In this document: positions 6,696 through 16,090 of the stretch, piece by piece | How the letters are laid out: each line of letters begins with the position of its first letter | Position numbering within the stretch: the stretch's first letter is position 1 | NCBI RefSeq assembly: GCF_021730305.1 | Contig: NZ_CP032674.1 | Span: forward strand, 4,325,001-4,389,000 | Reading direction: 5' to 3' | DNA: 64,000 nt | Source: Xanthobacter sp. YC-JY1 | GTDB taxonomy: Bacteria > Pseudomonadota > Alphaproteobacteria > Rhizobiales > Xanthobacteraceae | Made by a program: the position numbers and the translations under genes | Notes under the pieces: generated by a model | What the model saw: the letters and a program-made list of their open reading frames with translations, nothing else | Database searches by the model: none | What the model was told of the DNA's origin: nothing

Positions 6696-7778
6696 TCATT
6701 CCGCGCGCCTCAAGCCCGCGAGCGTGCGGAACGCATCCGCCAGCCGCTCCTTGGAAAGCGGCTGCACGAAGTTGCGAATATAGGGCGCGGTGTCCCAGGA
6801 CACGGAGACGATGCCGTCCACCACCGCCTCGGTCTCGACGCCGAAATCCTCCAGCGCGCGCGGCAGGTTGAGGAGGGCGTAGAAGGCCAGCATGTCGGCC
6901 ATGAAATCAGTGTCCCGGCCTTCCGCCAGCAGTTGCACCAGAAGCCCGAGGGCCACCTGCTCGCCATGCAGCGCCCGCGCCACCTCCGGCACCGTGGAGA
7001 AGCCACGGGTCAGCGAATGGGCGATGGACAGGCCACCGCTTTCGAAGGCGAGACCGGAGAGGAGGATGGTCGCCTCCACCACACGCTCCACCGCATCATC
7101 AGCCGCCTTGCGGGCGACGGCAGCCACCGCCGCCTCGCCGTCCGCGCGGATGGCACGGTAGCAGGCATCGGCGATGGTGACGGCGAGGCTGGTGGGGCGG
7201 CCCTTGAAGAAATTCAGCCCCCCGGCGCCAGCGCACTGCTCCACCTCGAACTTCTTGGACAGCGCATCGCCGATGCCCGCCACGAAGAAGCGCGCCGGCG
7301 CCTGGACGATGACGGACGTATCCACCAGCACCGCATCGGGATTGGCATCCATCAGCCGCACTTCGCTCAGTACGTGCTGGGCGGTGTAGACCACCACGAG
7401 GCGCGAGGTCGGGCTGTCGTTGGACGCGATGGTGGGCACGATGACGAGAGGCGTGCGCAGTGCGATCCGAACGCCCTTGGCGGTGTCGATAGCCTTGCCG
7501 CCGCCGACGCCGATCACCACATCCGCGCCCGCCGTCCGCGCCGCCGCGGCGAGTTTGTCGATCTCCGCTGCCGTGCATTCCCCGCCGAAGGTGGCGAAGG
7601 TTACCGTCTCGGCCTCCGCCAGCTCGGCCTTCAGGCGCGCGCCGAGCAGATCCATGACGATGGCATCGGCTACCACGAAGGGCCGCCGGCCGTGCAGGCG
7701 CGCCAGCGCGCCCAGTTCGCTCAGGGCATCCGGGCCCTGGATGTAGCGGGCCGGAGACCCGAACGCGCGCACGCTCAT
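6696..7778 (-). CDS. GldA-like iron-containing polyol dehydrogenase
   Basis: A 360-residue member of the glycerol dehydrogenase / group III alcohol dehydrogenase family. The NAD-binding motif GVGGGKAIDTAKG and the metal-ligand regions GIGDALSKKFE, AHSLTRGF and ALHGEQVA are all present. It oxidises a polyol with NAD using a divalent metal, in the cytoplasm. It overlaps the SDR gene by an ATGA stop/start, so it is the last gene of the polyol operon. Glycerol, dihydroxyacetone or a related small polyol is possible; the substrate is not determined by the sequence. Confidence 0.9.
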   Translation of the reverse strand: MSVRAFGSPARYIQGPDALSELGALARLHGRRPFVVADAIVMDLLGARLKAELAEAETVTFATFGGECTAAEIDKLAAAARTAGADVVIGVGGGKAIDTAKGVRIALRTPLVIVPTIASNDSPTSRLVVVYTAQHVLSEVRLMDANPDAVLVDTSVIVQAPARFFVAGIGDALSKKFEVEQCAGAGGLNFFKGRPTSLAVTIADACYRAIRADGEAAVAAVARKAADDAVERVVEATILLSGLAFESGGLSIAHSLTRGFSTVPEVARALHGEQVALGLLVQLLAEGRDTDFMADMLAFYALLNLPRALEDFGVETEAVVDGIVSVSWDTAPYIRNFVQPLSKERLADAFRTLAGLRRAE

Positions 7779-8551
7779 GCGTCACCCCAGTGGAAATCGC
7801 GCTTGCCGCCATCCATGCAGATCAAGGCGCCGTTGATGAAGGCCGCCTGCGTGGAGCACAGGAAGGCGACGAGCGCGCCCACCTCCTCCGGCTGGCAGAA
7901 GCGGCCGACGGGATTCTGTCCGGTGATCACCGCCCGCTTCTCCGGCGAGAAGGTGGCGATGAAATCGGTGGCCACATAGCCGGGCGCGATGGCGTTCACC
8001 GTGATGCCATCCGCACCCACTTCCTTCGCCACCGTGCGGGTGAAGCCGAGCACGCCGGCCTTGGCCGCCGAATAGTTGGCGACGCCCGGCCGCCCGCCGC
8101 CGGTGACATTCATGGACGAGGTGTTGACGATACGGCCGAAACCGTTCGCGCGCATCAGCGGAATGGCGTGCTTGCTGCACAGGAAGGTGCTGCGCAGGTG
8201 GGTGGAGACGATGATGTCGAAATCGTCGATCTCCATCTCCACCACACGCCGCCCGAGATGGCGCCCGCCGGCTCCGGCATTGTTCACGAGAATGTCGAGC
8301 CGCCCGAAGGCGACCGCCGCCGCTGCCACCACGCCGGCCGCACCCGCCTCGTCGGCCACATCGCCCGGCGCTGCCGCCGCCTCGTGCCCGGCCTGCCGCA
8401 GTTCCTCGGCGCAGCGGGCGGCGGCGTCCGCATCGATGTCGTTGATCACGATGCGCGCACCCTCGGCGGCGAGCCCAAGCGCCTCCGCCCGGCCGATGCC
8501 GCGCGCCGCGCCGGTGACAAGGGCGACCTTGCCCTGAAGTCCCAGATCCAT
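7775..8551 (-). CDS. short-chain dehydrogenase/reductase (FabG-like)
   Basis: A 258-residue classical SDR. Cofactor motif TGAARGIGRAEAL near the N-terminus, NNAGAGG in the middle, catalytic Ser in NTSSMN, and YSAAKAG with the Tyr and Lys of the active site. The C-terminus ends in the usual GALICMDGG. Likely an NAD(P)-dependent alcohol or keto-sugar oxidoreductase of the polyol pathway, since it lies between the ABC permease and the GldA-like dehydrogenase in one operon. Confidence 0.92.
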   Translation of the reverse strand: MDLGLQGKVALVTGAARGIGRAEALGLAAEGARIVINDIDADAAARCAEELRQAGHEAAAAPGDVADEAGAAGVVAAAAVAFGRLDILVNNAGAGGRHLGRRVVEMEIDDFDIIVSTHLRSTFLCSKHAIPLMRANGFGRIVNTSSMNVTGGGRPGVANYSAAKAGVLGFTRTVAKEVGADGITVNAIAPGYVATDFIATFSPEKRAVITGQNPVGRFCQPEEVGALVAFLCSTQAAFINGALICMDGGKRDFHWGDA

Positions 8552-8570
8552 GTCGGTCTCCGATTGTCGC

Positions 8571-9410
8571 TCAGCCCTTCACCGCACCCGCCCCGAGCCC
8601 CTGGATGAAATACTGGCTCAAGAGTGCGAAGGCGCCGAACAGCGGCAAGGCGATGAGGGTGGAGCCGGCCATGATCTCGCCCCAGCGCAGATCGAACGAG
8701 CCGACCATGGAGGCGAGCCCCACCGGCACGGTCTTGTTGGCGTCGGAGCCGATCATGATGAGGGCGTAGGTGTAGTCCGTCCAAGACAGGAGGAAGGAGA
8801 AGATGGCCACCGTAATCAGCCCCGGCAGCGACAGCGGCAGCACGACCCGCAGGAAGGCGCCGAGCCGCGTGCAGCCATCCACCATGGCCGCCTCCTCCAG
8901 CTCGAACGGCATGCTCTTGAAGAAGCCCCACAGGAACCACACGCCGAGCGGCAACGTGAGGGTGAGGTGGGAGACGATGACGCTGGTGAGCGTGTCGCCG
9001 AGCCCGAGCTTGGCGAAGATGGAGAACATGGGGATGGCGATGAGCAGCGGCGGGAACATGTAGGCGTAGAGCATCGCCCCCACGATGATCCCCTTGCCCC
9101 GGATGCGGTGGCGCGTGACCGCATAGGCGATCATGATCGAGAACACCATGGTCACCACCACCGTCACGGCCGCGACGATGAGCGAGTTCAGGAACTGGGA
9201 GGGATAATCCGTCAGTTCCAGAAGGTTGGTATAGTATTCCCAGGTGAACGGACCCGGCAGCAGAGACGTGGAATTGATGAGCGCCTGTGGTGCGCGGGTG
9301 GAGGACACCACCATCCAGTAGATGGGGAAGGCCGAATAAACAGCGATGAGGGCGGCGGCGGCATAGAGCGCCACTCGTCCGGCGAGCGAGCGGGGGGAGG
9401 AGCGAGTCAT
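8571..9410 (-). CDS. carbohydrate ABC transporter permease, MalG type
   Basis: A 279-residue inner-membrane permease with six predicted helices and the EAA loop (ELEEAAMVDGCTRLGAF) that contacts the ATPase. The start is set at ATG 9410, which carries GGAG upstream and does not overlap the previous gene. A TTG at 9431 would overlap the upstream permease. It pairs with the MalF-type permease 7 bases upstream. Confidence 0.93.
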   Translation of the reverse strand: MTRSSPRSLAGRVALYAAAALIAVYSAFPIYWMVVSSTRAPQALINSTSLLPGPFTWEYYTNLLELTDYPSQFLNSLIVAAVTVVVTMVFSIMIAYAVTRHRIRGKGIIVGAMLYAYMFPPLLIAIPMFSIFAKLGLGDTLTSVIVSHLTLTLPLGVWFLWGFFKSMPFELEEAAMVDGCTRLGAFLRVVLPLSLPGLITVAIFSFLLSWTDYTYALIMIGSDANKTVPVGLASMVGSFDLRWGEIMAGSTLIALPLFGAFALLSQYFIQGLGAGAVKG

Positions 9411-9417
9411 TCCGGCA

Positions 9418-10278
9418 TCACTCCGTGTCAAGCGGGAACAAGCGGAAATAGATGAACACCACCAGCGACAGGATGGCGAAGGAGATGGTCGCCACCGCCG
9501 CGCCGCCGCCGATGTCGAACTGACCGAAGGCCTGCTTGTAGGACAGGATGGCGAGATGTTCCGTGGCGCCCACCGGGCCGCCCTGGGTGAGCAGCCAGAT
9601 GACGTCGAACTTGTTGAACATCCACACCGCGCGCAGCAGCACGATCACCGTGAGGATCGGCTTCAGCATGGGCAGCGTGATGTGGAAGAAGCGCTGCACG
9701 GCGTTCGTGCCGTCCACCTTCGCCGCCTCGTAGAGGGAGGACGGCACCGTCTGCAGCGCGGCGAGGAAGGTGGTGGTGACGAAGGGCGTCCACATCCACA
9801 CGCTCACCAGGATCACCGAGGCCATGGCGGCGCCCGGGCTCTCGAACCATTGCACCTGGGGCAGGCCGAGCGCGGACATCATGGTGGTGAGCACGCCGAT
9901 GGAGCCGTCCACCATCCACTTGAAGGTCAGCACCACCACCACAGTCGGCAGCAGATAGGGCAGGATGGAGAGGCCGCGCACGATGTTGCGGCCGGGGAAG
10001 ACCTGGTTGAGCACCAGAGCGAAGCCGATGCCCAGCACCACTTGGAAGATGATGGTGCCGAACGAATAGATGAACCCGTTGATGAGCGCGCGCCAGAACA
10101 CCCACTGCGAAAGCATGCGCGTGTAATTGTCGAGCCCCGCCCATTTGGGCGCGCCGACGAAGGAATCCATCTGGTAGAAGCTCAGCGACACCGCATAGAC
10201 CACCGGCGCCACGATGAGCAGTGCGGTCACGGCGAGGCCCAGGAAGAGGAAAGAATAGATCGTCGCTTTGGAGCTCAC
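9418..10278 (-). CDS. carbohydrate ABC transporter permease, MalF type
   Basis: A 286-residue permease of the MalF/UgpA group with six helices and an EAA loop (SLYEAAKVDGTNAVQRF). It starts with GTG at 10278 behind AGGCG. It forms the heterodimeric channel with the MalG-type partner encoded next. It is separated from the binding-protein gene by 154 bases that hold a strong stem-loop. Confidence 0.93.
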   Translation of the reverse strand: MSSKATIYSFLFLGLAVTALLIVAPVVYAVSLSFYQMDSFVGAPKWAGLDNYTRMLSQWVFWRALINGFIYSFGTIIFQVVLGIGFALVLNQVFPGRNIVRGLSILPYLLPTVVVVLTFKWMVDGSIGVLTTMMSALGLPQVQWFESPGAAMASVILVSVWMWTPFVTTTFLAALQTVPSSLYEAAKVDGTNAVQRFFHITLPMLKPILTVIVLLRAVWMFNKFDVIWLLTQGGPVGATEHLAILSYKQAFGQFDIGGGAAVATISFAILSLVVFIYFRLFPLDTE

Positions 10279-10364
10279 CTGCGGCGCCTCGCTGGAGCGG
10301 CTTGTGACCCTAAGGGGTCAACACGGGAACGCCCGGCCCGGGACCGGAGCTGTGTGAAAGGAAT

Positions 10365-10401
10365 GGCCGGCAGGCCACGATCAGGGCAAAGCCTGCCGGC
10401 C
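10365..10401 (-). other. strong stem-loop between binding protein and permease genes
   Basis: GGCCGGCAGGC (10365-10375) and GCCTGCCGGCC (10391-10401) form an 11-pair perfect inverted repeat with a 15-base loop and no T-run. Such structures after a binding-protein gene commonly protect its mRNA 3' end and give high binding-protein to permease ratios. Partial termination is the alternative. Confidence 0.6.
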
Positions 10402-10432
10402 TTGCGTCTTCGGGGAAGCCCTCAGGACGCAA

Positions 10433-11761
10433 TCAAGAGGCGATGACCTGCCGCATGCGGTCGGCGGCGGCCTTCACGCACTCGGCGGAGGACATGCCCT
10501 TCAGCACCTTGTTCTGAAGCATCTCCGGGAACACGAAGGCCTCGAAGATCTTGCCCGGCTTCAGGCTCGGCGAGGGGCCCTGCGTGTCGATGGAGGTGAG
10601 GATCATGTTCTTGTCGGTGAGGAACGACTTCATCATCTCCACCGCCGCATTGTGCTTCTCGATGAGCGGATGGGCCCGCCAGCGCGCATCGTCATAGACA
10701 TCGAGGCGCGGCGGCTGGAAGTGCAGCGGGGCGGTGTGCAGGAAGTTGATGTACTGGTTCTCCGTGAACCACTTCATGAACTTCATGGCCTCGTCGGACT
10801 GGGGCGTCTTCAGCACCACCCAGCCGTCATAACCGTGGTTCACCGCCTGATGCTTACCGGCGGAATCCATGTAGGGCATGATGCCGTACTTGTCGGCCAG
10901 CGCCGGGTTGTTGCGCTCGATGGTCTCGATGATCCGGCCCGCATAGGCCGTGTGCGCCACCTTGCCCGAGGTGAAGTTCGACAGCACCTCGCCGAAGCTC
11001 GCCTGGCTCGTGCCGGACGGCATGGTCTTGTAGAGATCGCCGAAGAAGTCGAGATAGCGGCTCGCGCGCGGCGCCATGTCCGCATTGTCGAAGATGATGT
11101 TCCACTTGTCGTCGAACAGCTGCACGCCCTCGGCCCACATGAAGCCGGGGGAGAGCCAGTTGGTGGCGCCGTTCGAGCCGATGGGGAACAGGGAGCCGGC
11201 TGTGCCGTCGCCGTTCAGCGCCTGGCTGTTCTTCAGGAAGCCATCCCAGGTCTTCGGAACCTCCAGCTTGTTCTTCTCGTAGAGATCCTTGCGATAATAG
11301 ATCCAGGCGAGGTTGTAGTCGTAAGGATACCAATAGACCTTGCCGTCCACCGGGAACAGGATGTTCGGACCCCACTTGTACTTGTCCGTCAGCTCGTTGA
11401 GCGGCATCAGCTGCCCCTCGGCGGCGAGGATCAGCACATGGCCGACGAAGGCGAAGGTGGCGATGTCGTAGGGCGTGCCGCCGCGCAGCGAGGTCGTCAC
11501 CTTGGTGAAGATGCCGTCCAGCGGAACGGAATCCACCACCACCTTGGTGCCGAACTGCTTCTCGTATTCGGCTGCCGCCACCTTCAGCGCGCGGATGCTG
11601 TCGATGGAGGTCTCGGCATTGAGGAAGCGGATGGTCTTGGTGCCCTGCGCGCGCACCACGGCGGGGGCCGCGAGCCCACCCGCGGCGATGCCGGCACTCA
11701 AGGCTCCTGCGCCCTTCAAAAGGGTCCGGCGTGATAGCCCGTCCTTCTTGATCTCGTCCAT
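10433..11761 (-). CDS. extracellular solute-binding protein (sugar/polyol), Tat-exported
   Basis: A 442-residue periplasmic binding protein of the sugar type (family 1 extracellular binding proteins). The N-terminus carries a twin-arginine signal (SRRTLLKGAG) and a hydrophobic stretch ending near VVRAQG, so it is probably exported folded. The start at 11761 follows GGGAG. The mature part has the usual two-lobe binding-protein pattern. It lies between the ATPase and permease genes of the same operon. Confidence 0.92.
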   Translation of the reverse strand: MDEIKKDGLSRRTLLKGAGALSAGIAAGGLAAPAVVRAQGTKTIRFLNAETSIDSIRALKVAAAEYEKQFGTKVVVDSVPLDGIFTKVTTSLRGGTPYDIATFAFVGHVLILAAEGQLMPLNELTDKYKWGPNILFPVDGKVYWYPYDYNLAWIYYRKDLYEKNKLEVPKTWDGFLKNSQALNGDGTAGSLFPIGSNGATNWLSPGFMWAEGVQLFDDKWNIIFDNADMAPRASRYLDFFGDLYKTMPSGTSQASFGEVLSNFTSGKVAHTAYAGRIIETIERNNPALADKYGIMPYMDSAGKHQAVNHGYDGWVVLKTPQSDEAMKFMKWFTENQYINFLHTAPLHFQPPRLDVYDDARWRAHPLIEKHNAAVEMMKSFLTDKNMILTSIDTQGPSPSLKPGKIFEAFVFPEMLQNKVLKGMSSAECVKAAADRMRQVIAS

Positions 11762-11811
11762 GGCGTTCTCCCGATCGTCTTGTTCTGCGTTCTTGTTTTC
11801 ACTCGGCAAAT

Positions 11812-12906
11812 TCAGGCGGCGGGCCGCCGCCCCACGTCCGCGTCGGCGCGGTTGATCCGCGCTCCGGTTTCCTTGGAGAAGACATGCAGCCGGCCGGGCC
11901 GGAACTGGATGGGAAGGGTCGTGCCGTTGCGTACCGCGTCGGTGCGGTCCATGAGCACGCGCAGGCGGACGCCCGCGACCTCGCCGATGCACAGCGTCTG
12001 CGCGCCGAGCTGCTCGATCACCGCCACATGGAAAGCGTGCGCGCCCGGCGCCTCGCCGACGCCGATGTGTTCAGGGCGGACGCCGAGAACCAGCGGCGTC
12101 CCCTCCGCAGCGGCGATGCCCGGCGGCAGCTCGATGGAGAGGCCGCCGGCCTTGAGCGCGCCGCGCTCCAGATGCCCCTCGATCAGGTTCATCTCGGGCG
12201 AGCCGATGAAGCCGGCCACGAACAAATTGGCCGGCCGGTCATACACCTCCAGCGGCGCGCCCACCTGCTGCACATGCCCGTCGCGCATGATGAGGATGCG
12301 GTTGGCGAGCGTCATCGCCTCCACCTGGTCGTGGGTGACGTAGACCATGGAGGTCCCCACCTCCTGATGCAGCCGGGCGATCTCCTCGCGCATGCGCACC
12401 CGCAGCTTGGCGTCGAGGTTTGAGAGCGGCTCGTCGAGCAGGAATACGTCGGGGTCGCGGACCAGCGCGCGGCCCAGCGCCACGCGCTGCATCTGCCCGC
12501 CGGAAAGCTGCTTGGGCTTGCGCTCCAGATAGGGATCGAGCCCCAGCATGGCGGAGGCGGACTTCACCCGGCGGTCGATCTCCGCTTTGTCCATCCGGCG
12601 CATCCTCAGGCCGAAGGCGAGGTTCTCGTAGATGGTCTTGTGCGGGTAGAGCGCATAGTTCTGGAACACCATGGCGATGTTCCGGTCCTTGGGCTCGAGG
12701 CGGGTCACGTCGCGCCCGCCGATCTCGATGGTGCCGGTGGTGATCTCCTCCAGCCCGGCGATCATCCGCAGCGTGGTGGACTTGCCGCAGCCGGACGGAC
12801 CGAGGAACACCACGAACTCGCCGTCGCGGATGTGCAGGTCCACGCCATGCACGGCCACCTGCGCGCCGTAGGCCTTGCGGACCTTGTTGAGCCTGACTTC
12901 AGCCAT
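11812..12906 (-). CDS. sugar ABC transporter ATP-binding protein, UgpC/MalK type
   Basis: A 364-residue ATPase. Walker A is GPSGCGKST, signature LSGGQMQRV, Walker B VFLLDEPLSNLD, switch His in VTHD, then a C-terminal TOBE-type regulatory domain (about residues 240-360) as in MalK/UgpC. The start at 12906 overlaps the kinase stop by 8 bases. It energises the MalF/MalG-type permease pair of this operon. Confidence 0.95.
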   Translation of the reverse strand: MAEVRLNKVRKAYGAQVAVHGVDLHIRDGEFVVFLGPSGCGKSTTLRMIAGLEEITTGTIEIGGRDVTRLEPKDRNIAMVFQNYALYPHKTIYENLAFGLRMRRMDKAEIDRRVKSASAMLGLDPYLERKPKQLSGGQMQRVALGRALVRDPDVFLLDEPLSNLDAKLRVRMREEIARLHQEVGTSMVYVTHDQVEAMTLANRILIMRDGHVQQVGAPLEVYDRPANLFVAGFIGSPEMNLIEGHLERGALKAGGLSIELPPGIAAAEGTPLVLGVRPEHIGVGEAPGAHAFHVAVIEQLGAQTLCIGEVAGVRLRVLMDRTDAVRNGTTLPIQFRPGRLHVFSKETGARINRADADVGRRPAA

Positions 12907-14455
12907 GGGTGACCTGCTCCCGGTGCGCGGCAGCGAGGGCGCGCTCGTCCTGTACGAAGGCGTGGATGCGATGGTTGATCGGGGCGAGTGCCGCCTGGAT
13001 GTCGCAATAGAGCCCGTGGCCACGTGCATAGAGCGCCGCGCGCTCGGGATCGGGCGTGGCGGTGGAGACGATGGCGACGCGGCGCGCCGCATCCGCCTCG
13101 TCGCGATAGGCGCCGACGCCGACACCGGCCAGCAAGGCCGCGCCGAAGGAAGCTTCCGCCACCGCCGGCAGCTCCACCTTCACATCCAGCACGTCGGCCA
13201 CGATCTGCCGCCACAGGGCGCTCTTCGCCCCGCCGCCGGTGAGGCGGGCGGTGGAGAAATCGAGCCCCTTGGCGCGTAGCGCCATGAGGCAGTCCTTCAG
13301 CGAATAGGCGATGCCCTCATAGAGCGCCCGCGCGAAATGTCCCGGCCCGTGGTTGAAGCCGATGCCGACGAAGTCCGCGCGCAGCAGCGGGTCCCAGTGC
13401 GGACTGCGCTCGCCGTTGAGATAGGGATGGAAGAACAGCCCCTCTGCCCCCGGCCGCACGGCGGCGGCCAAGCGGTCCATCTCGCTAAAAACCTCGCCGC
13501 CGTCCTCGCCCGCGCGCTTGAAGAAGGTGTCGCGCAGCCATTTGTGGGCCGAGGCGCAGGAATTGGTGGCCGCGATCACATACCAGTGGTCCGGCATGAT
13601 GTGGGGATAGTTGATGACCGTGAAATCCGGCCGGGGATGGCGGGAGAGCACGCTCACCGTCGCGGCAGTGGCGAGCTTCACCACGCCGAGGCCCTCGCCG
13701 GTCATGCCCGCGCCATAGGTTTCAGCCGCCGTGTCGGACGTGCCGCACACCACGGGCGTGCCCTCGGCGAGGCCGGTCTGCCGCGCGGCTTCCGCCGTCA
13801 CCTGCCCCACCACCGTCTTCGGCGCCACGATGGGCGGCAACGTCTCCAGCGGCCAGCCGATCATCGCGCACAGTTCGGGAGACCAGCCTCCGGTGGAGGC
13901 ATCGGCCATCAGGGTGCCGACCGCATCGATGGTGTCCGTCTCCCAGGTGCCGGTGAGGCGGGAGCGCAGCCAGTCCTTGGCGACGTAGAGGCGGCGCACG
14001 CGGGCGAAGGCTTGCGGCTCGTGCCGGCGCAGCCACAGCATCTGCGGCAGGGTCCAGGTGGGATTGGCGCGGTTGGCGCCGATCTCCAGGATGCGTGCAT
14101 CCCATTGCCGGCGCAGGTCTGCCGTCTCGGGGCCGGAGCGCTGGTCGTTCCACAGGATGGCAGGGCGGATCACCACGCCGTCCGCATCCTCCAGCACCTG
14201 GGTATGGGCGCCGGCGGAGAAGGAGATGCCGAGCACATCCTGGGGCCGCGCACCGGCTGCCGCGAGGGCGCGGGGCACGGTCTCGCACACCGCGCGCCAC
14301 CAGTCATGCGGGTCCTGCTCGCTCCAGCCGGGATAGGGCGCGGAGGTGGCGATGGGCGCGGACGCCTCGCCCGCCAGCGTGCCGTCGATGCGGATCACGC
14401 TGGTCTTCAGCGCCCCCGCGCCGAGATCGATACCGATGAGGAGATCAGCCGCCAC
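12899..14455 (-). CDS. FGGY-family carbohydrate kinase (xylulokinase-like)
   Basis: A 518-residue sugar kinase of the FGGY family. The N-terminal phosphate-binding motif is IGIDLGAGALKTSV, the substrate region WSEQDPHDWW, and the C-terminal nucleotide region ARLTGGGAKSALWRQI. It starts with GTG at 14455, inside the end of the preceding oxidase gene (11-base overlap). It would phosphorylate the keto-sugar formed by the dehydrogenases of the operon. Xylulose or a similar ketose is likely but not proven. Confidence 0.9.
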   Translation of the reverse strand: MAADLLIGIDLGAGALKTSVIRIDGTLAGEASAPIATSAPYPGWSEQDPHDWWRAVCETVPRALAAAGARPQDVLGISFSAGAHTQVLEDADGVVIRPAILWNDQRSGPETADLRRQWDARILEIGANRANPTWTLPQMLWLRRHEPQAFARVRRLYVAKDWLRSRLTGTWETDTIDAVGTLMADASTGGWSPELCAMIGWPLETLPPIVAPKTVVGQVTAEAARQTGLAEGTPVVCGTSDTAAETYGAGMTGEGLGVVKLATAATVSVLSRHPRPDFTVINYPHIMPDHWYVIAATNSCASAHKWLRDTFFKRAGEDGGEVFSEMDRLAAAVRPGAEGLFFHPYLNGERSPHWDPLLRADFVGIGFNHGPGHFARALYEGIAYSLKDCLMALRAKGLDFSTARLTGGGAKSALWRQIVADVLDVKVELPAVAEASFGAALLAGVGVGAYRDEADAARRVAIVSTATPDPERAALYARGHGLYCDIQAALAPINHRIHAFVQDERALAAAHREQVTHG

Positions 14456-15950
14456 GGCGCACGTCCACCGCTCCGGCAGCCGGGCGCAGGCCCAGCTTGC
14501 CGGGATTCATGAGGTTGCCCGGATCCAGCGTGTCCTTGATGGCCTGCAGGACGTCGAGGCCGACGCCCAGCTCCCGTGCCAGCCACGGGTTGCGGAACAC
14601 GCCGACGCCATGATGGTGGGCGATGGAGCCGCCGTGGTCCAGCGTCAGCGACTGGATGGCCTCCCACAGCCGCGCATGGAGCGGCAGCGCCTCGGCTTCC
14701 GGCATGGGCGGCAGGCGGATGGTCATGTATTGGCAGGCGCCCTCGGGATAGATGTGCGACCAGTGCGCGCCGAAATGGATGTTCGGATAGATGGCCCGCA
14801 CCGCCGCTTCCATGGCGGCATACATACCGGGAATGGCCGACCAGTTGCCGGTCACCTCGATGGTGTCGTTGTAATAGCCCGCCGCCTGCCACTTCTGCGA
14901 ATAGGCGACGTAGCGGTTTTCCTTCCAGTGATGGTACGGCCCGTCCGGCGCGACCACCGCGCCCTGCGACTTGGCGATGGCGAGGCTCATCTCCTGTTCC
15001 GCGCTCACCATGGGCTCGGTGCCGGAAAAGGCGAACACGCCCAGGATGGGGCGCGTGGCGAATGCCTCCAGCCCCTGCGTGCGCTCCGCGCTTTCCGCCG
15101 CGTCGTAGAGACGGGCGATGGTCGGGCGCAGCTCCGCCTGCATGATGAGGCGGGCAGTCTCCCACGCCGCTTCCAGCGAGGGGAAGGCCAGCACCACGCC
15201 GCGCTCCACCTCGGGCTTCTTCCAGATGCGCAGCGTGACCTCGGTGATGATGCCGAACGCGCCCTCGCCGCCCACCATCAGGTCGCGGATGGAGGGGCCC
15301 ACCGAGCGGCGGGCGAGCGGGCGCACCTCCAGCAGGCGGCCGTCCGGCAGCACCGCCTTGAGGCCGAGCACGATGTCCTCGATCTTGCCATAGCGGCTGG
15401 AGGCCTGTCCGCCGCCCCGGCAGGCGACCCAGCCGCCCACCGTGGAAATCTCGATGGATTGCGGAAGGTGGCCGCAGGTGAAGCCCTCGGCATTCAGCGC
15501 CGCCTCGAACTCGGCGCCGTTCATGCCGGCCTCGACGGTGACCATGGCGTTCTGCGGATCGACCGAGACGATCTTGTCCAGCCGGCGCAGGTCCACCATC
15601 ACCTCATGGGCGAGCGGGATGGCCCCGCCCAGAACGCCGGAGCCGTTGCCGAACGGGATGAGCTGGATGGCGTGCTGCCGGGCATGGCGCACGATGGCGG
15701 CCACCTCGTCCGTCGAGCCGGGACGCACCGCGAGGCGCGGCATGACGCCGGCGAGCCGGCCGGAGCGGGCGCGGAAATTGGCGAAGGGCAGGCGGTCATG
15801 GGCATAGGCGCGCCGGTCTTCGTCGCCGGTGAGCACGTTGTCGCGACCGACCAGCGCGGCAAGGGCCTCCACCAGCCCCGCATCGGCGCCCGGCGCGTGG
15901 GAACCTTCAGCTTCGGCGATGTTGGTTTGGACGGCAGCTGGACCGGTCAT
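14445..15950 (-). CDS. FAD-binding oxidase (GlcD/alkyl-DHAP synthase-like)
   Basis: A 501-residue flavoprotein of the PCMH/VAO fold. The FAD-binding region includes PFGNGSGVLGG and STVGGWVACRGGGQASSRYG, and the C-terminal cap contains the GSIAHHHGVGVFRNPWL segment with the HHH motif typical of alkyldihydroxyacetone-phosphate synthase relatives. The start at 15950 follows GAGG. It is the first gene of the operon, just downstream of the LacI-type operator. Likely a polyol or hydroxyacid oxidase rather than a lipid enzyme, given the transport and kinase neighbours. Confidence 0.85.
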   Translation of the reverse strand: MTGPAAVQTNIAEAEGSHAPGADAGLVEALAALVGRDNVLTGDEDRRAYAHDRLPFANFRARSGRLAGVMPRLAVRPGSTDEVAAIVRHARQHAIQLIPFGNGSGVLGGAIPLAHEVMVDLRRLDKIVSVDPQNAMVTVEAGMNGAEFEAALNAEGFTCGHLPQSIEISTVGGWVACRGGGQASSRYGKIEDIVLGLKAVLPDGRLLEVRPLARRSVGPSIRDLMVGGEGAFGIITEVTLRIWKKPEVERGVVLAFPSLEAAWETARLIMQAELRPTIARLYDAAESAERTQGLEAFATRPILGVFAFSGTEPMVSAEQEMSLAIAKSQGAVVAPDGPYHHWKENRYVAYSQKWQAAGYYNDTIEVTGNWSAIPGMYAAMEAAVRAIYPNIHFGAHWSHIYPEGACQYMTIRLPPMPEAEALPLHARLWEAIQSLTLDHGGSIAHHHGVGVFRNPWLARELGVGLDVLQAIKDTLDPGNLMNPGKLGLRPAAGAVDVRRGG

Positions 15951-16032
15951 AGGCACCTCTTTGGGCGAGAGGCACGGCGATGCGATCCCTTGCGGGCTCC
16001 CATGCTGGCGTCCTCCCGGCGTCGTTTCGATC

Positions 16033-16080
16033 TTGAACAATCGTTTGTTCAAAGCTGTCAGAGAAAGCCGGAGGCGTCAA
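16033..16080 (-). promoter_or_regulatory. LacI-type operator overlapping the polyol operon promoter
   Basis: The inverted repeat TTGAACAA-TCGT-TTGTTCAA (16033-16052) has perfect 8-bp arms and a central CG, typical of LacI-family operators. On the minus strand a -35 TTGACG (16080-16075), a 17-base spacer and a weak -10 CAGCTT (16057-16052) lie immediately upstream, so a bound repressor would cover the start site. The LacI-family gene is directly adjacent. Confidence 0.75.
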
Positions 16081-16090
16081 GCGGGGATGT

